Positions 53,862 through 64,000 of a stretch of 64,000 nucleotides of DNA are shown piece by piece; position 1 is the first letter of the stretch, and each line of letters starts with the position of its first letter. The notes under the pieces are model-generated. The model searched no databases. It was not told the DNA's origin and saw nothing but the letters and a program-made list of their open reading frames with translations. This DNA is from Methanospirillum stamsii. Lineage in GTDB: Archaea; Halobacteriota; Methanomicrobia; Methanomicrobiales; Methanospirillaceae. Where the stretch lies: contig NZ_QGMZ01000004.1 in assembly GCF_003173335.1 (NCBI RefSeq), positions 95,795 to 159,794 on the forward strand. The letters run 5' to 3'. The translations under genes were made by a program, and so were the position numbers.

Positions 53862-56097
53862 TTTTAATAATATTAATTTTTTCCATGGCTATTGATAAGG
53901 TCCTTGGATCATTCATCGGAAGAATGAAATCAAATTCCGGATGAAATTTCATCGTGTTATTCCCTCTTGGAATGTCAATAGATTCAATAATACAATAACC
54001 AGATGAGTTACATTCTTTAATTTTTTTGTCATTTAACATAATGTCAAAGAATTTCCCTTCAGGATTAATCAAAAAGTAATCTACTGTAATTTTCACATTT
54101 TTCTCATAACTTAAATTAATAAATATTTCAGGATCCAATCCCTTATTTCCTCCCCACCTCCAATGATTAAAATTTGAACCTTCCAATGTATACCAGCCCT
54201 CTCCTAATTTAACCTCATTTAAAATATTAGAGGGAATAATTCCATACATATTATTTATCTTAATAATTTGTGAGTAATTTACGATATCGTCCAATCGGTG
54301 AAGATTCACATCTCCAAGCATTTCATTTTGTTTATTATAATAAGTATCTTGAGAGAGATATAATGGAACCTTATCAAATAGGAAATAAATAATCCACATG
54401 TCCCAATAGGACGGATCCCAGATATTCAATGATTTAATTTCATGTTTTTCAAAATAATCTGATAATTCAATAGTTGATTGTTCTAATGCTTTTCCAGGTG
54501 TTTGTGAAAAATATATACCAACAAAAAAAATACTCATGACAATTAAAATCACAATTATGGAGACTATTTTTTGCACCAACTCCAATTTTTTAAAATCAGA
54601 TAAAAATTTTCTGATATTTAACAAATTCAATTTATAATCTGCAAAGTAATAGCAGGCCACTGGTAACAATAATGGAAGAAAAAATCCTACCAATTTTTGA
54701 AGTTTATAAGAAATAACGGAATTGATATAAATTGTCTGATATAATAGAAAAAGATATGAAAAAATAAAAACTGTAATAATTGCTAACATAAAAGAAAATA
54801 ACTGCGACTTTTTTAAAGAAAATTTTTTAATTGAACAATAAATTATCCAAAGAACTATTATCGATGCAACAATGTGAAAGAATAGTAATTTATCACTCCA
54901 TAGGACTACTCCAAAAATGGAGGAGGGAGTAGGAAAGGGCATTGGGATCCCAGCAATATTAAGGCCATAAAATGTAGTTATTTTAGAAATCGTAGAATCA
55001 GGTTGGATAATTATGGCAATTACGAAACTAGATAATAATAATAGAAATGATGGAAAAATTTCTCTTTGAAATTTTAAAAAATAAAAACGAATAATATCAA
55101 ATTTAGAGGTTAAAAATTGTAAAGTAATATCATTTTTAGATTTTATTGACAAAACAAAAGAAAATAATAAAAATAAAATCGAGACTGCAAAAAAGAAGGG
55201 GAGGTAATTAATATAAGTTATTATTAACGAGAAAATAAGTGCAGTAAAAACGGGGATATAGAATATGATATCTTTTAATTTTTTAAATGAACCATATCCA
55301 ATATACAGAGTAAGGAATAAAATGATAAAAAAACCCATTGAAATTATATTGCCAAAATGATATACATTGACTAACCAAATAATGTTAAAATTAAAAACAA
55401 ACAGGCAGGCAATAATACATGCAATTTCTTTTCGATAATTAAAGCATGCGATTAGAAGAATCCAAAGTAATATTGCATCCAATAAGATGAAAAAATGAAT
55501 AAGAATATTTTGAACTTCATAAATCTCTAAAGGGAAGAAAAGAACAGGAATTACTGGTGCAACATATGGGGAATATATATTTTTTAAACTATGTGCATAA
55601 TGGTTTTTATGAACAAATGGGTTTTGAATAATTAACTCGGGATTATTTTTTAGAGAAATGTCTTTTGAAATAATTGCATAATGTATTTGGTCAATCCCAG
55701 TTGTATAAGATGTCAATTGATTTACTGAGGATAAATATGGAATAATAAAGATTAAACAAACCGCCGCAAAAATTATCAATAAATATTTCCGGGATTCATA
55801 TGTCCAAAGAATTGATTCAATAACAGATTGTTTTTTTACTAAAACCGAAATAATCAATAAAAAAAAGGCAATCAATAATAAATAATCAGAATAATTGGAT
55901 ATCTGCTTTAACTCATTTTCTGTAATTATCCAGGTACAAAAGGAAAAAAATGTGAGCCCGATAAACGGGCAACAAATAAGTGAGTATTTCAAAAGTTCTC
56001 TAGGAAATATCAAAAATGTTAATCCAATTCCAAAACAACTAAAAATTAGCCATATACTAAAAAAAACCAGAAAATAACTAATGTCAAAAAATGTCAT
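53854..56097 (-). CDS. Large multi-pass membrane protein, probable polyprenyl-phosphate-sugar-dependent glycosyltransferase
   Basis: The 747 residues have about 13 membrane helices up to residue 540, then a roughly 200-residue extracytoplasmic domain with beta-rich sequence and an RGN-type motif. A conserved loop SVNQLTSYTTGIDQIHYAII lies after the first helices. With gtrA and gtrB it forms a trio in which a membrane transferase uses the lipid-linked sugar, as in phage gtr cassettes. It is strongly AT-rich. The family is not identified by motif. Confidence 0.6.
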   Translation of the reverse strand: MTFFDISYFLVFFSIWLIFSCFGIGLTFLIFPRELLKYSLICCPFIGLTFFSFCTWIITENELKQISNYSDYLLLIAFFLLIISVLVKKQSVIESILWTYESRKYLLIIFAAVCLIFIIPYLSSVNQLTSYTTGIDQIHYAIISKDISLKNNPELIIQNPFVHKNHYAHSLKNIYSPYVAPVIPVLFFPLEIYEVQNILIHFFILLDAILLWILLIACFNYRKEIACIIACLFVFNFNIIWLVNVYHFGNIISMGFFIILFLTLYIGYGSFKKLKDIIFYIPVFTALIFSLIITYINYLPFFFAVSILFLLFSFVLSIKSKNDITLQFLTSKFDIIRFYFLKFQREIFPSFLLLLSSFVIAIIIQPDSTISKITTFYGLNIAGIPMPFPTPSSIFGVVLWSDKLLFFHIVASIIVLWIIYCSIKKFSLKKSQLFSFMLAIITVFIFSYLFLLYQTIYINSVISYKLQKLVGFFLPLLLPVACYYFADYKLNLLNIRKFLSDFKKLELVQKIVSIIVILIVMSIFFVGIYFSQTPGKALEQSTIELSDYFEKHEIKSLNIWDPSYWDMWIIYFLFDKVPLYLSQDTYYNKQNEMLGDVNLHRLDDIVNYSQIIKINNMYGIIPSNILNEVKLGEGWYTLEGSNFNHWRWGGNKGLDPEIFINLSYEKNVKITVDYFLINPEGKFFDIMLNDKKIKECNSSGYCIIESIDIPRGNNTMKFHPEFDFILPMNDPRTLSIAMEKINIIKNE

Positions 56098-56146
56098 TTA
56101 TTTAAAAATATTTATTTTTTCTTGATAATATTGCTGATTATGTAGT

Positions 56147-57079
<933 letters not shown>

Positions 57080-57183
57080 TTATTCACCTAACCAATATTG
57101 AATTATTAAAAGGCTAATACCATGAACATTGCCAATTCTCTATAAAGAATTATTTTTCTCCTTATTACATGTTTCCTGATTCA

Positions 57184-59163
57184 TTAAAAAATAAGATGTT
57201 TCAAATATTTGGCTTTTTGATTTAAAATAATTTTTTTAAAAAATTCCTGTACGTACTTAAGATTTTTCTTATTAATAAATAAAAATTCAAAAAAGACCGA
57301 TGGATAAAACCAAATATTATGTTTTCCATTCAATTTAAAATCAATTAATCCATAAACCCAGTTTATTGGAACATACCCATAATTCCTATATACTGTATCT
57401 ATCGCCTCCTCCTGCACTTTCCGTTTCTGAGAGAGCGTTTTATTTTGAATGTATAAACGAGAATGAGCGATTACATATGGGATATAGAGGAATCTATGCA
57501 TGTTTCCCAATCTCATCCATAAATCATAATCCATACAAAATTGTAGGTTCTTATCTAAACATCCTACCTCTATTAATGCATCTTTTCGGATAAAAGCAGA
57601 TGGTTGGCAAATATAACAATACTCTGCTAACCTTTCATAATTAAATATCTCGGTGGGATATCTTTCAATAAAATCTCCGATATCTGAAATATGGGATGCT
57701 TCACCATATACCACATCAATATCTGGATTTTTTATTAACGCTGAAACAGCATTCCGAATAGCATGTGGAGCATATATGTCATCCGAATTGAGCCACCCGA
57801 TAATATCTCCTTTTGCCATTAAGATCCCTTTATTAACAGCGTCTGCCTGTCCTTCATCTTTTTCAGATATCCAGGTAAACTGATTTGTATAGGACTGTAA
57901 AATGGAAACGGTTTCATCCGTTGAACCTCCATCAATTATTATATATTCAATATTTGGATAACTCTGTGAGAGTATGCTTTCAATGGTCTCCTTAATAAAT
58001 CTCCCTTGGTTAAATGAAGGAGTGATTATTGAAACCAAAGGAAGTTTCTGGTTTTTTTCACTATTCTTTATTGTTTCAGAGAAAGCGTCTAATGTCCTTT
58101 CTGATGTAGAACTCCAGGAGAATTTTAATGACTGAATTTTTCCCTTTTCAATGAGCTCATCCCGAATATCAGGATTATGAATTACCAAACTTATTTTTTC
58201 TGCAATATCCTCTGGGTTTTCAGGATTAAACAAAAGTGCAGCTTCTCCCACAATTTCAGGAATACTCGTCCTATTAGAACAGACTATAGGGCAGTTACAT
58301 CTCATCGCTTCAATTAATGGAATCCCAAATCCTTCAAATAAAGATGGAAAGACAAGAATATCTGCACGAATGAATATTTTTTGCAAATCCCTTTGATCAA
58401 TATAGCCAATTATATGAATATACCGGGATAATTTCTCCTTTCGGATTAATCGGATAATTTCTGGATCCATCTTTTTTTTCTGCCCGGTTAAAACCAGATG
58501 GACCTTTATTCTATATTTAGTATGAAGGATTGAAAGAGCCTGAATCAGGACATAATGATTTTTATGTTTCCAAAAGTTAGCAGGATAAAAAATATACTGA
58601 AATGGTAATTTATACTTTCTTAAAATACTTTTACTCTTTTGATAGGTATCTGATTGAAATGTTGTACTTGCATCCAGGTGGATTACTTCAACTTTCTCTT
58701 GTTGAACATCATATGATGAAACAATGGTCTTTTTCGAGTATTCTGATAGCGTGAGAATTTTATTTGCATTTTTTACTGAAAATTCAAAACTTTTTTCTCT
58801 TAGATCCAGGGCCTCTTTAGAGAAAAATTCAGGGTAGAATTTATGTTGCATATCAGGAATCGTGACCACAGATGGGATCAAAATATTTGTTGGTTCTAAA
58901 TTAAGTAAGGGACAGAATAAAAGATCAAGATCGTGGTCATGTACCTCTTGAAGAAATTCGATACCTCTGTTTTTTTTCTCAATCAGAATTTTTGTAATTT
59001 TATGAGGTAACTCCGGAAAAGTTACATAATTTTGTTTATTTAAGAATAAATAAAACTCTACATCGTCTCTTGAACTAGAATATTGAATGAGATTTCGAAT
59101 ATATTGTTCCATGCCCCCAATATGCCCGGGTATTAAATCCAAAAGATTGACTCCGATTCTCAT
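57184..59163 (-). CDS. Fused GT4-GT2 glycosyltransferase
   Basis: Residues 1-360 are a GT-B enzyme: it opens MRIGVNLLDLIPGHIGGMEQ and has the donor-site FPSLFEGFGIPLIEAMRCNC. From about 370 a GT-A family 2 domain follows, with PLVSIITPSFNQGRFIKETI, DGGSTDE and GWLNSDDIYAPHA. Two consecutive sugar additions could be made by one protein. The GT2 half closely resembles the separate GT2 at 60298-61164. Confidence 0.88.
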   Translation of the reverse strand: MRIGVNLLDLIPGHIGGMEQYIRNLIQYSSSRDDVEFYLFLNKQNYVTFPELPHKITKILIEKKNRGIEFLQEVHDHDLDLLFCPLLNLEPTNILIPSVVTIPDMQHKFYPEFFSKEALDLREKSFEFSVKNANKILTLSEYSKKTIVSSYDVQQEKVEVIHLDASTTFQSDTYQKSKSILRKYKLPFQYIFYPANFWKHKNHYVLIQALSILHTKYRIKVHLVLTGQKKKMDPEIIRLIRKEKLSRYIHIIGYIDQRDLQKIFIRADILVFPSLFEGFGIPLIEAMRCNCPIVCSNRTSIPEIVGEAALLFNPENPEDIAEKISLVIHNPDIRDELIEKGKIQSLKFSWSSTSERTLDAFSETIKNSEKNQKLPLVSIITPSFNQGRFIKETIESILSQSYPNIEYIIIDGGSTDETVSILQSYTNQFTWISEKDEGQADAVNKGILMAKGDIIGWLNSDDIYAPHAIRNAVSALIKNPDIDVVYGEASHISDIGDFIERYPTEIFNYERLAEYCYICQPSAFIRKDALIEVGCLDKNLQFCMDYDLWMRLGNMHRFLYIPYVIAHSRLYIQNKTLSQKRKVQEEAIDTVYRNYGYVPINWVYGLIDFKLNGKHNIWFYPSVFFEFLFINKKNLKYVQEFFKKIILNQKAKYLKHLIF

Positions 59164-59191
59164 AATAATATCCTCAAATTTGTACTTATTC

Positions 59192-60187
59192 TCATAAACT
59201 TTGATTATTTTTCAAAAAAATATCAGAAATTAAATATATTGAATTATTAATTACGTTTACTACCGGCATATCACTAATAACCTGTAATCTCTTTTCACCA
59301 GAAATATGTGAGAGATTACCTTCTTCATCTCTTGATTCCCGATATAAACTCATCACATACCCTTCTTTTGCTGAAAGAGAGGGAAGTCCGGACGAGAGAT
59401 CTTTTCGGACAAAAAATGCATTATTCCCTGCACTGTTCGATCCTACAAAAACGTATCCCTTTTGTTCTGCTAATCTGCATAAAGCAGGAAGAGAAGCACC
59501 ATAATAAAGATTAGAATAATGGGCCTGTGTCCTCTGGAAATTTTGATTATAGGGAATTGAAATAGCCTTTTCTGCCCCAAATATACTATTGTATTCACAA
59601 ATTACAATCCTTGGAGATATCACAGAAATTGCTTCCCAGACCCAGTAATCATTTCCATCAATATCAATACTTAAAAGTCCAATATCCCCAACAATTCCCT
59701 CACCTTCTAATAATGAATTAATATTATCCCGGTGTACAAAGCTTGCTATTGCCTGCAATTGGTATTTCCAATAAATCTCACTTGATTTAATATCTTTTAT
59801 ATTTTTTTCAGATGAATCGATTACAAGGCCTTTCCAATTGTTGGCAATTAATAAAAATCTGGTATTTGATTCACGATAATTTTCTACTCCAAACTCTACA
59901 AAAACCTGGTTTTTAATTGGAACCCTTTGTATCAGCCATTGAATTATCCCATCTTCACCCCATTGGGAAAAAACTTTCATTTCCGTTTTATGGATATCAT
60001 TGATTGAATCATAAATTAAATTCTGGATAATAGATTGTGCAATAAGAATCTTCAATTCACTATTTAATCGTGATAAATTTAATTCAATTTCGAATATCCG
60101 GGAAAGAGTTTGATCACATCTTTGTGAGCAATTAGAAAATTTTTGTTCTCGTCTATGAATTATTCTATTAATGGTATTTGGATTCAA
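59192..60187 (-). CDS. FkbM-like methyltransferase-fold protein, uncertain
   Basis: A coil-like N-terminus (about 60 residues) leads into VFVEFGVENYRESNTRFLLI, followed by WKGLVIDSSEKNIKDIK and IGLLSIDIDGNDYWVWEAIS, a Rossmann-like pattern similar to FkbM-type methyltransferases. FKBM enzymes O-methylate sugars. The glycine-rich loop is poor, so activity is unsure. It lies between two glycosyltransferase genes. Confidence 0.6.
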   Translation of the reverse strand: MNPNTINRIIHRREQKFSNCSQRCDQTLSRIFEIELNLSRLNSELKILIAQSIIQNLIYDSINDIHKTEMKVFSQWGEDGIIQWLIQRVPIKNQVFVEFGVENYRESNTRFLLIANNWKGLVIDSSEKNIKDIKSSEIYWKYQLQAIASFVHRDNINSLLEGEGIVGDIGLLSIDIDGNDYWVWEAISVISPRIVICEYNSIFGAEKAISIPYNQNFQRTQAHYSNLYYGASLPALCRLAEQKGYVFVGSNSAGNNAFFVRKDLSSGLPSLSAKEGYVMSLYRESRDEEGNLSHISGEKRLQVISDMPVVNVINNSIYLISDIFLKNNQSL

Positions 60188-60297
60188 ATTTTTAATGAAA
60201 TTATCAATGATTTTTTTTATTGAAATAATATCAAATCACCTTTTAATTTTTATTGAGATTCAATAAATTATCAGATTCATATTTGGGTAAATTATTG

Positions 60298-61164
60298 TTA
60301 ATATTCATCTTTAAACCTTTTTGCACTTTCAGATTCCTTCCAAAAGGGGATTGGAGAAAAAACAAGATGGGAGATGAAAAAGGTAATTAATCTTGCAATT
60401 TGATGAACAATTAAATAGTTTTTCGTAATGGTGAGGAGTGTTGCACACCCATAGAGAAAATATCCCGGGGGATATCGATAATTTCCATATTTTCGCATTA
60501 CTTTTACGATTTCCTTAAACCTTTTTATTCCCCCAGTACTAGTTTTGGTTTCATCATACTCGCGAGAACATGCTAAATAATCATTGATATACCCAACTGG
60601 GTAGCATTTTGAAAGTTTTATCCAAAGATCCCAATCCATACACCAATGCAAATTAGTGTCAAGTTTGCCAACCCTAAAAAATGCTTCCTTCTTAAAAAAA
60701 GTTGTTGGCTGCATGATATAATCAGATTTATGGACCAATGTCCATTCATCAAATTCTTGTGTACAAGGAAATCTTCCATGATTATTTCCATTTTCATCAA
60801 TGAGGTATCCTTCACCATAGACTAACCCATAATCCGGATAGACCGTGAAAAAATCGACGGCTTTTTGAATTGCGTCTTCTAAATATATATCATCAGAATT
60901 AAGCCATGCAATTATTTCCCCATTCGCCATCGAGAACCCTTTGTTAATGGCGTCAGACTGACCATTATCTTTTTCAGAAATCCACTTGATTTTACTCTCG
61001 TATTCTTTTATTATTTCTAGCGTATTATCTGAAGAACCACCATCGATGATGATGTATTCAATATTTGGGTATTTTTGATTTAAAACACTCTCAATAGTTT
61101 GACGGATAAATCTTCCCTGGTTATACGAGGGAGTAATGATTGATACAAGTGGCAAAGAATGCAT
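60298..61164 (-). CDS. Glycosyltransferase family 2
   Basis: GT-A domain with LPLVSIITPSYNQGRFIRQT, DGGSSDNTLEIIKEYE and the DXD motif in AWLNSDDIYLEDAIQ, followed by MDWDLWIKLSKCYPVG. It is the stand-alone relative of the second domain of the 57184-59163 protein, with long shared stretches. A C-terminal hydrophobic segment may hold it at the membrane. Confidence 0.87.
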   Translation of the reverse strand: MHSLPLVSIITPSYNQGRFIRQTIESVLNQKYPNIEYIIIDGGSSDNTLEIIKEYESKIKWISEKDNGQSDAINKGFSMANGEIIAWLNSDDIYLEDAIQKAVDFFTVYPDYGLVYGEGYLIDENGNNHGRFPCTQEFDEWTLVHKSDYIMQPTTFFKKEAFFRVGKLDTNLHWCMDWDLWIKLSKCYPVGYINDYLACSREYDETKTSTGGIKRFKEIVKVMRKYGNYRYPPGYFLYGCATLLTITKNYLIVHQIARLITFFISHLVFSPIPFWKESESAKRFKDEY

Positions 61165-61267
61165 AAAGTAACCTATTTCTCATTAATTAGTTCACTAATG
61201 GTTTAATAATGAGTACCAATAATAATATAGATGATCAAAAACACTCAATAAGGAATTTTATTAAAAT

Positions 61268-62617
61268 ATGAAAATTACTAATATTTTTAGAAATAAATCC
61301 CAAAATAGTGAGATAGCCAGACTATCAAGAAAAATTAACAAAAGAACGTACTTTGATAAAAAAGTTAGAATTGGTACATTCCCAAATTATCTCTTAATTG
61401 AACCCACAAATTTTTGTAACCTTACCTGTCCAATGTGCCCACGCAACCTGATGACCCGGAAGGTTGGATACATGGAATTCTCTCTTTTCCAAAAAATTAT
61501 TGACGAAATTGGAGGGAAAGTTGATTTCATATACCTTCACTTTTTTGGGGAATCATTATTCCATCCAAAAATTGAGGATTTTATCAATTATGCTGGAAAA
61601 AAAGGGACAACCCTGTCTTTATCAACAAATGCTACGATTTTAAATGAAAAAAACCGTGAAAAAATTTTCAACAGTAATTTAGACCATTTAATTATTTCCC
61701 TGGATTCTCTCCAAAAAGAAACGTATGAGAAAATACGGACAGGGGGAGATTTTCAGAAAACTCAGGAGAATCTTAAGGCCTTTCTTGATGAATATCAGGA
61801 TCACAAACCAGACCTCAATATTACTATTCAAGCTATATGCCTGGATGAAAATAAACCTGAACTTGAATCTTTCGTCAGATGTTTTCAAAATATTGATGGA
61901 GTGCATGTAACTCTGAAAAATTACCATTCTTTTGCAAACCAAATGGCACCAGGCCCAAAAGGCACTCCTATGAATAGCCACCTTTGTATTGAACCATGGC
62001 GCGGGATGGTAATTACCTGGGACGGACGTGTTGTGCCTTGTTGTAATGATTACGATTGTAAATGTGTATTGGGAAATGCAAATGATTCGACTATTCAGGA
62101 CATCTGGAACTCTCCAGAATATCAACACTTTCGATCGTTACATACATCCAATCAAAAAGATACTATCCCATTATGTAAACATTGTGACCCCCCTTATGAA
62201 AGTCTGAATATACGTGATATATTTTCCAGATTTAACCCATCATTTTTTGAAATGAACTGTTATTTTAATCGGGGTATTTATTCTGGTGAGATATCAGATG
62301 AGAAAAAGTTTTTTTGGACTGAAAAAAAATTTGAAATACTTGTTCAGGATAGAAGCAGAGATGTGACTTTCTTTCTCAGGAATAATTCACCATTCTCTGA
62401 TGGAATCAATGCAGACATATATTTATTTGATAAAATGGTAAAAGCGGTCAAAATTATTAAAAGGACGAAGGTTTTTTTGGAGACACCACCGGATAAAAAG
62501 GGTAGACTGCTTAAATATCGGTTTGTCCTTGATAAAACCTGGTGCCCGAAGGATTTTAATGAAAATAGTGAGGATACAAGAGAATTAGGCATAATAATTG
62601 AGGATATAGTTAATTAA
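61268..62617 (+). CDS. Radical SAM protein with SPASM-like C-terminus
   Basis: The first cluster motif is CNLTCPMC, i.e. Cx3Cx2C, in TNFCNLTCPMCPRNLM. Later cysteines in VVPCCNDYDCKC and PLCKHCDPPYE match a SPASM auxiliary cluster domain. Such enzymes modify peptides or, in glycan clusters, sugars and small molecules by radical chemistry. The last 130 residues lie past the SPASM part and are unassigned. It closes the glycan locus and reads opposite to its left neighbours. Confidence 0.85.
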   Translation: MKITNIFRNKSQNSEIARLSRKINKRTYFDKKVRIGTFPNYLLIEPTNFCNLTCPMCPRNLMTRKVGYMEFSLFQKIIDEIGGKVDFIYLHFFGESLFHPKIEDFINYAGKKGTTLSLSTNATILNEKNREKIFNSNLDHLIISLDSLQKETYEKIRTGGDFQKTQENLKAFLDEYQDHKPDLNITIQAICLDENKPELESFVRCFQNIDGVHVTLKNYHSFANQMAPGPKGTPMNSHLCIEPWRGMVITWDGRVVPCCNDYDCKCVLGNANDSTIQDIWNSPEYQHFRSLHTSNQKDTIPLCKHCDPPYESLNIRDIFSRFNPSFFEMNCYFNRGIYSGEISDEKKFFWTEKKFEILVQDRSRDVTFFLRNNSPFSDGINADIYLFDKMVKAVKIIKRTKVFLETPPDKKGRLLKYRFVLDKTWCPKDFNENSEDTRELGIIIEDIVN

Positions 62618-63107
62618 GATCCGGGAGAGTTTATATTAAACCGCACTACACACGCAGTGATAAAAATGCCAGATCGATTGACGAATTATTAATTTTTCAA
62701 AAGGTTTTCAATTTTTCTGTAATAGATATTCTCAAAAATAAGACGGGATTTTCAACCTTTATTCTCCGTTTCACAAAAGGAACCTGATTTCTCAAATGTG
62801 TTTCCTTCCTGTGAAATTTTTAAGATGACCTATATAGACGTTTATGGTCGATCAGCGAAAATAGAAACCTTTTGGTAAAACTGAATACTCTGCCCATTTT
62901 TAACAAATGTTCAACTGATCGTTCGTACCACTCAGTTAGATCGTCCTCACTGTTCAAGATCAAACGGTCAGACTGTTCAATCGGGCCGTTATTTACACTA
63001 GACTTATACCACTCCAGTTCGGAGTATAGACAACCCGAACCGATACGATGTATGAATCATAGATTTCACAAATTTTTTACCCAATTCCATCACACAGGTC
63101 AGGGCTC
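62618..63107. other. Intergenic region before the Rpn nuclease gene
   Basis: No supported gene. It contains T-rich stretches after the radical SAM gene, several imperfect repeats of a GATCGTTC/GATCAAACGGTC kind between 62920 and 62990, and a hairpin at 63005-63028 (TATAC/GTATA arms with an inner TCC/GGA). It probably holds the nuclease promoter. Confidence 0.4.
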
Positions 63108-63965
63108 ATGGCAGGAATTATTACCAGTCATTCACAGTACCTTTTGTTTCCACAAAATGACTTTGTCTTCAAGGTGCTCTTTGGGTCTGAAGACTCGAAA
63201 CATCTGCTTTCATCCCTGCTTGATTCGATCACAGGCGAACAGAAATCAGGCATCACTTTGAAAAACCCATTTCTTCTGCGAAATTATCCGGATGAAAAAG
63301 AAGGTGTTCTGGATATCAGACTGACCACGGGGAACGGGGAGCAGGTCTTTATTGAAATGCAGGCAGAACGACACAGAGCCATTCATAAAAGGATGCTTTT
63401 TTACTGGGCCAGGGCCTATGGAGCTCAGCTCATAAAGGGGAAGGATTATGATTCATTGAAACGGACTACCGGTATCTGTATTCTTGGTCATTCCTGGTTT
63501 AAAGATACTAAACCGGTATCCTGTTTTCATGCGTTGGAAAAGAGCAGGTATGAACCGATCTGTATCGATTTTGAACTTATGTTTATACAGGTGGGAAACT
63601 CTAATAGTAAGCAGGGCATTACTTATAATAACGACCCTTGGGCATGGAGAACATTTTTAGGAGCAGAAACTGAAGAGGAGATGATCATGGCAGCAGAAGC
63701 AAGTGAAGCGGTACATGAAGCGTACAATAAACTGAAGGTAATCAGCCAGGATCCTATTATAAGGGCGTATAGCGAAGCACGGGAGTTGTGGCTCATCGAT
63801 CAGACGATAAGGGAGAATGAGGCAAGAAGAGAGGGCAGAGAAGAGGGGAAAGAGGAAGCAATTCGCGAGATGGTTATCAACATGAATAAATCAGGAATCC
63901 CCATCGAATCAATTGCCGCAATAGCTAATCTTTCACTTGAAGAAATCAGAAAAATAGTTAAATGA
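63108..63965 (+). CDS. Rpn family recombination-promoting nuclease / PD-(D/E)XK transposase-like protein
   Basis: The opening [20 protein letters not shown] and [20 protein letters not shown] with the D-x-ExQ core are those of Rpn/PDDEXK-family proteins (PF12784 type). A C-terminal charged coil ([15 protein letters not shown]) ends in an [14 protein letters not shown] helix hairpin found in many members. It cuts DNA and may promote RecA-independent recombination. ATG 63108 follows CAGGTCAGGG. Confidence 0.85.
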   Translation: MAGIITSHSQYLLFPQNDFVFKVLFGSEDSKHLLSSLLDSITGEQKSGITLKNPFLLRNYPDEKEGVLDIRLTTGNGEQVFIEMQAERHRAIHKRMLFYWARAYGAQLIKGKDYDSLKRTTGICILGHSWFKDTKPVSCFHALEKSRYEPICIDFELMFIQVGNSNSKQGITYNNDPWAWRTFLGAETEEEMIMAAEASEAVHEAYNKLKVISQDPIIRAYSEARELWLIDQTIRENEARREGREEGKEEAIREMVINMNKSGIPIESIAAIANLSLEEIRKIVK

Positions 63966-64000
63966 ATAATCGGATTGTAACCCTAATTCCCATCGATTTC

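Noticed and set aside
62872..63261. Open frame of 129 codons before and into the Rpn gene
   Set aside because: Overlaps the well-supported nuclease gene in another frame and has low-quality composition.

Overview
The window reads as chromosomal DNA of a methanogenic archaeon of the order Methanomicrobiales, most like Methanospirillum; the genus is an inference made without a database search. The archaeal signs are an STT3/AglB oligosaccharyltransferase, an Lsm (Sm-like) protein, ribosomal protein L37e, an archaeal-type SepF, a PUA-domain protein, a tRNA gene without encoded CCA and preceded by a TATA box, and TATA boxes instead of -35/-10 promoters. The methanogen sign is a thiol:fumarate reductase (TfrA plus a TfrB carrying HdrB-like CCG domains), an enzyme that links fumarate reduction to coenzymes M and B.

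Layout. 1-3400: the end of an unknown gene, then secreted surface proteins including an overlapping dockerin-protein/cohesin-protein pair. 3400-6400: a glutaredoxin-thioredoxin reductase fusion and an AT-rich membrane protein. 6450-10800 (minus): tfrA, tfrB and a DNA methyltransferase. 10900-18970: housekeeping genes (aspartate kinase, purM, ZPR1-like, sepF, PUA protein, Lsm, L37e, purF, a broken HEPN gene, serA, tRNA-Val). 19100-26500: a solute-binding lipoprotein, manC, aglB, an acylphosphatase-coiled-coil protein and a glycosyltransferase. 26700-35200: a graveyard of small accessory modules. It holds a decayed acylphosphatase-coil copy, a DUF234 ATPase, hicB with a frameshifted hicA, a tandem duplication of a vapBC remnant with a PD-(D/E)XK protein, and an MNT/HEPN pair whose HEPN gene is split by an insertion sequence with a 6-bp target duplication. 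35400-62600: a large surface-glycan locus. 63100-63965: an Rpn-type nuclease.

The glycan locus has sugar-nucleotide genes (rfbB, gmd, further SDR genes, GDP-fucose-synthase-like), an ABC exporter (Wzm/Wzt type), a tightly overlapped block holding a full GDP-heptose pathway (gmhA, hddA, gmhB, hddC) with its own transaldolase, acyl- and methyltransferases, then on the minus strand a GtrA/GtrB/membrane-protein trio, GDP-fucose synthase, a GT4-GT2 fusion, a putative FkbM-like protein and a GT2, and finally a radical SAM/SPASM protein. ManC supplies GDP-mannose to Gmd; Gmd product can go to the Fcl-like or the 402-residue SDR enzyme; AglB could attach finished oligosaccharides to surface proteins.

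The most notable observations are the self-contained heptose cassette, the adjacent cohesin and dockerin proteins, and the layered decay and duplication between 26.7 and 35.2 kb, where several broken genes can be reconstructed base by base.
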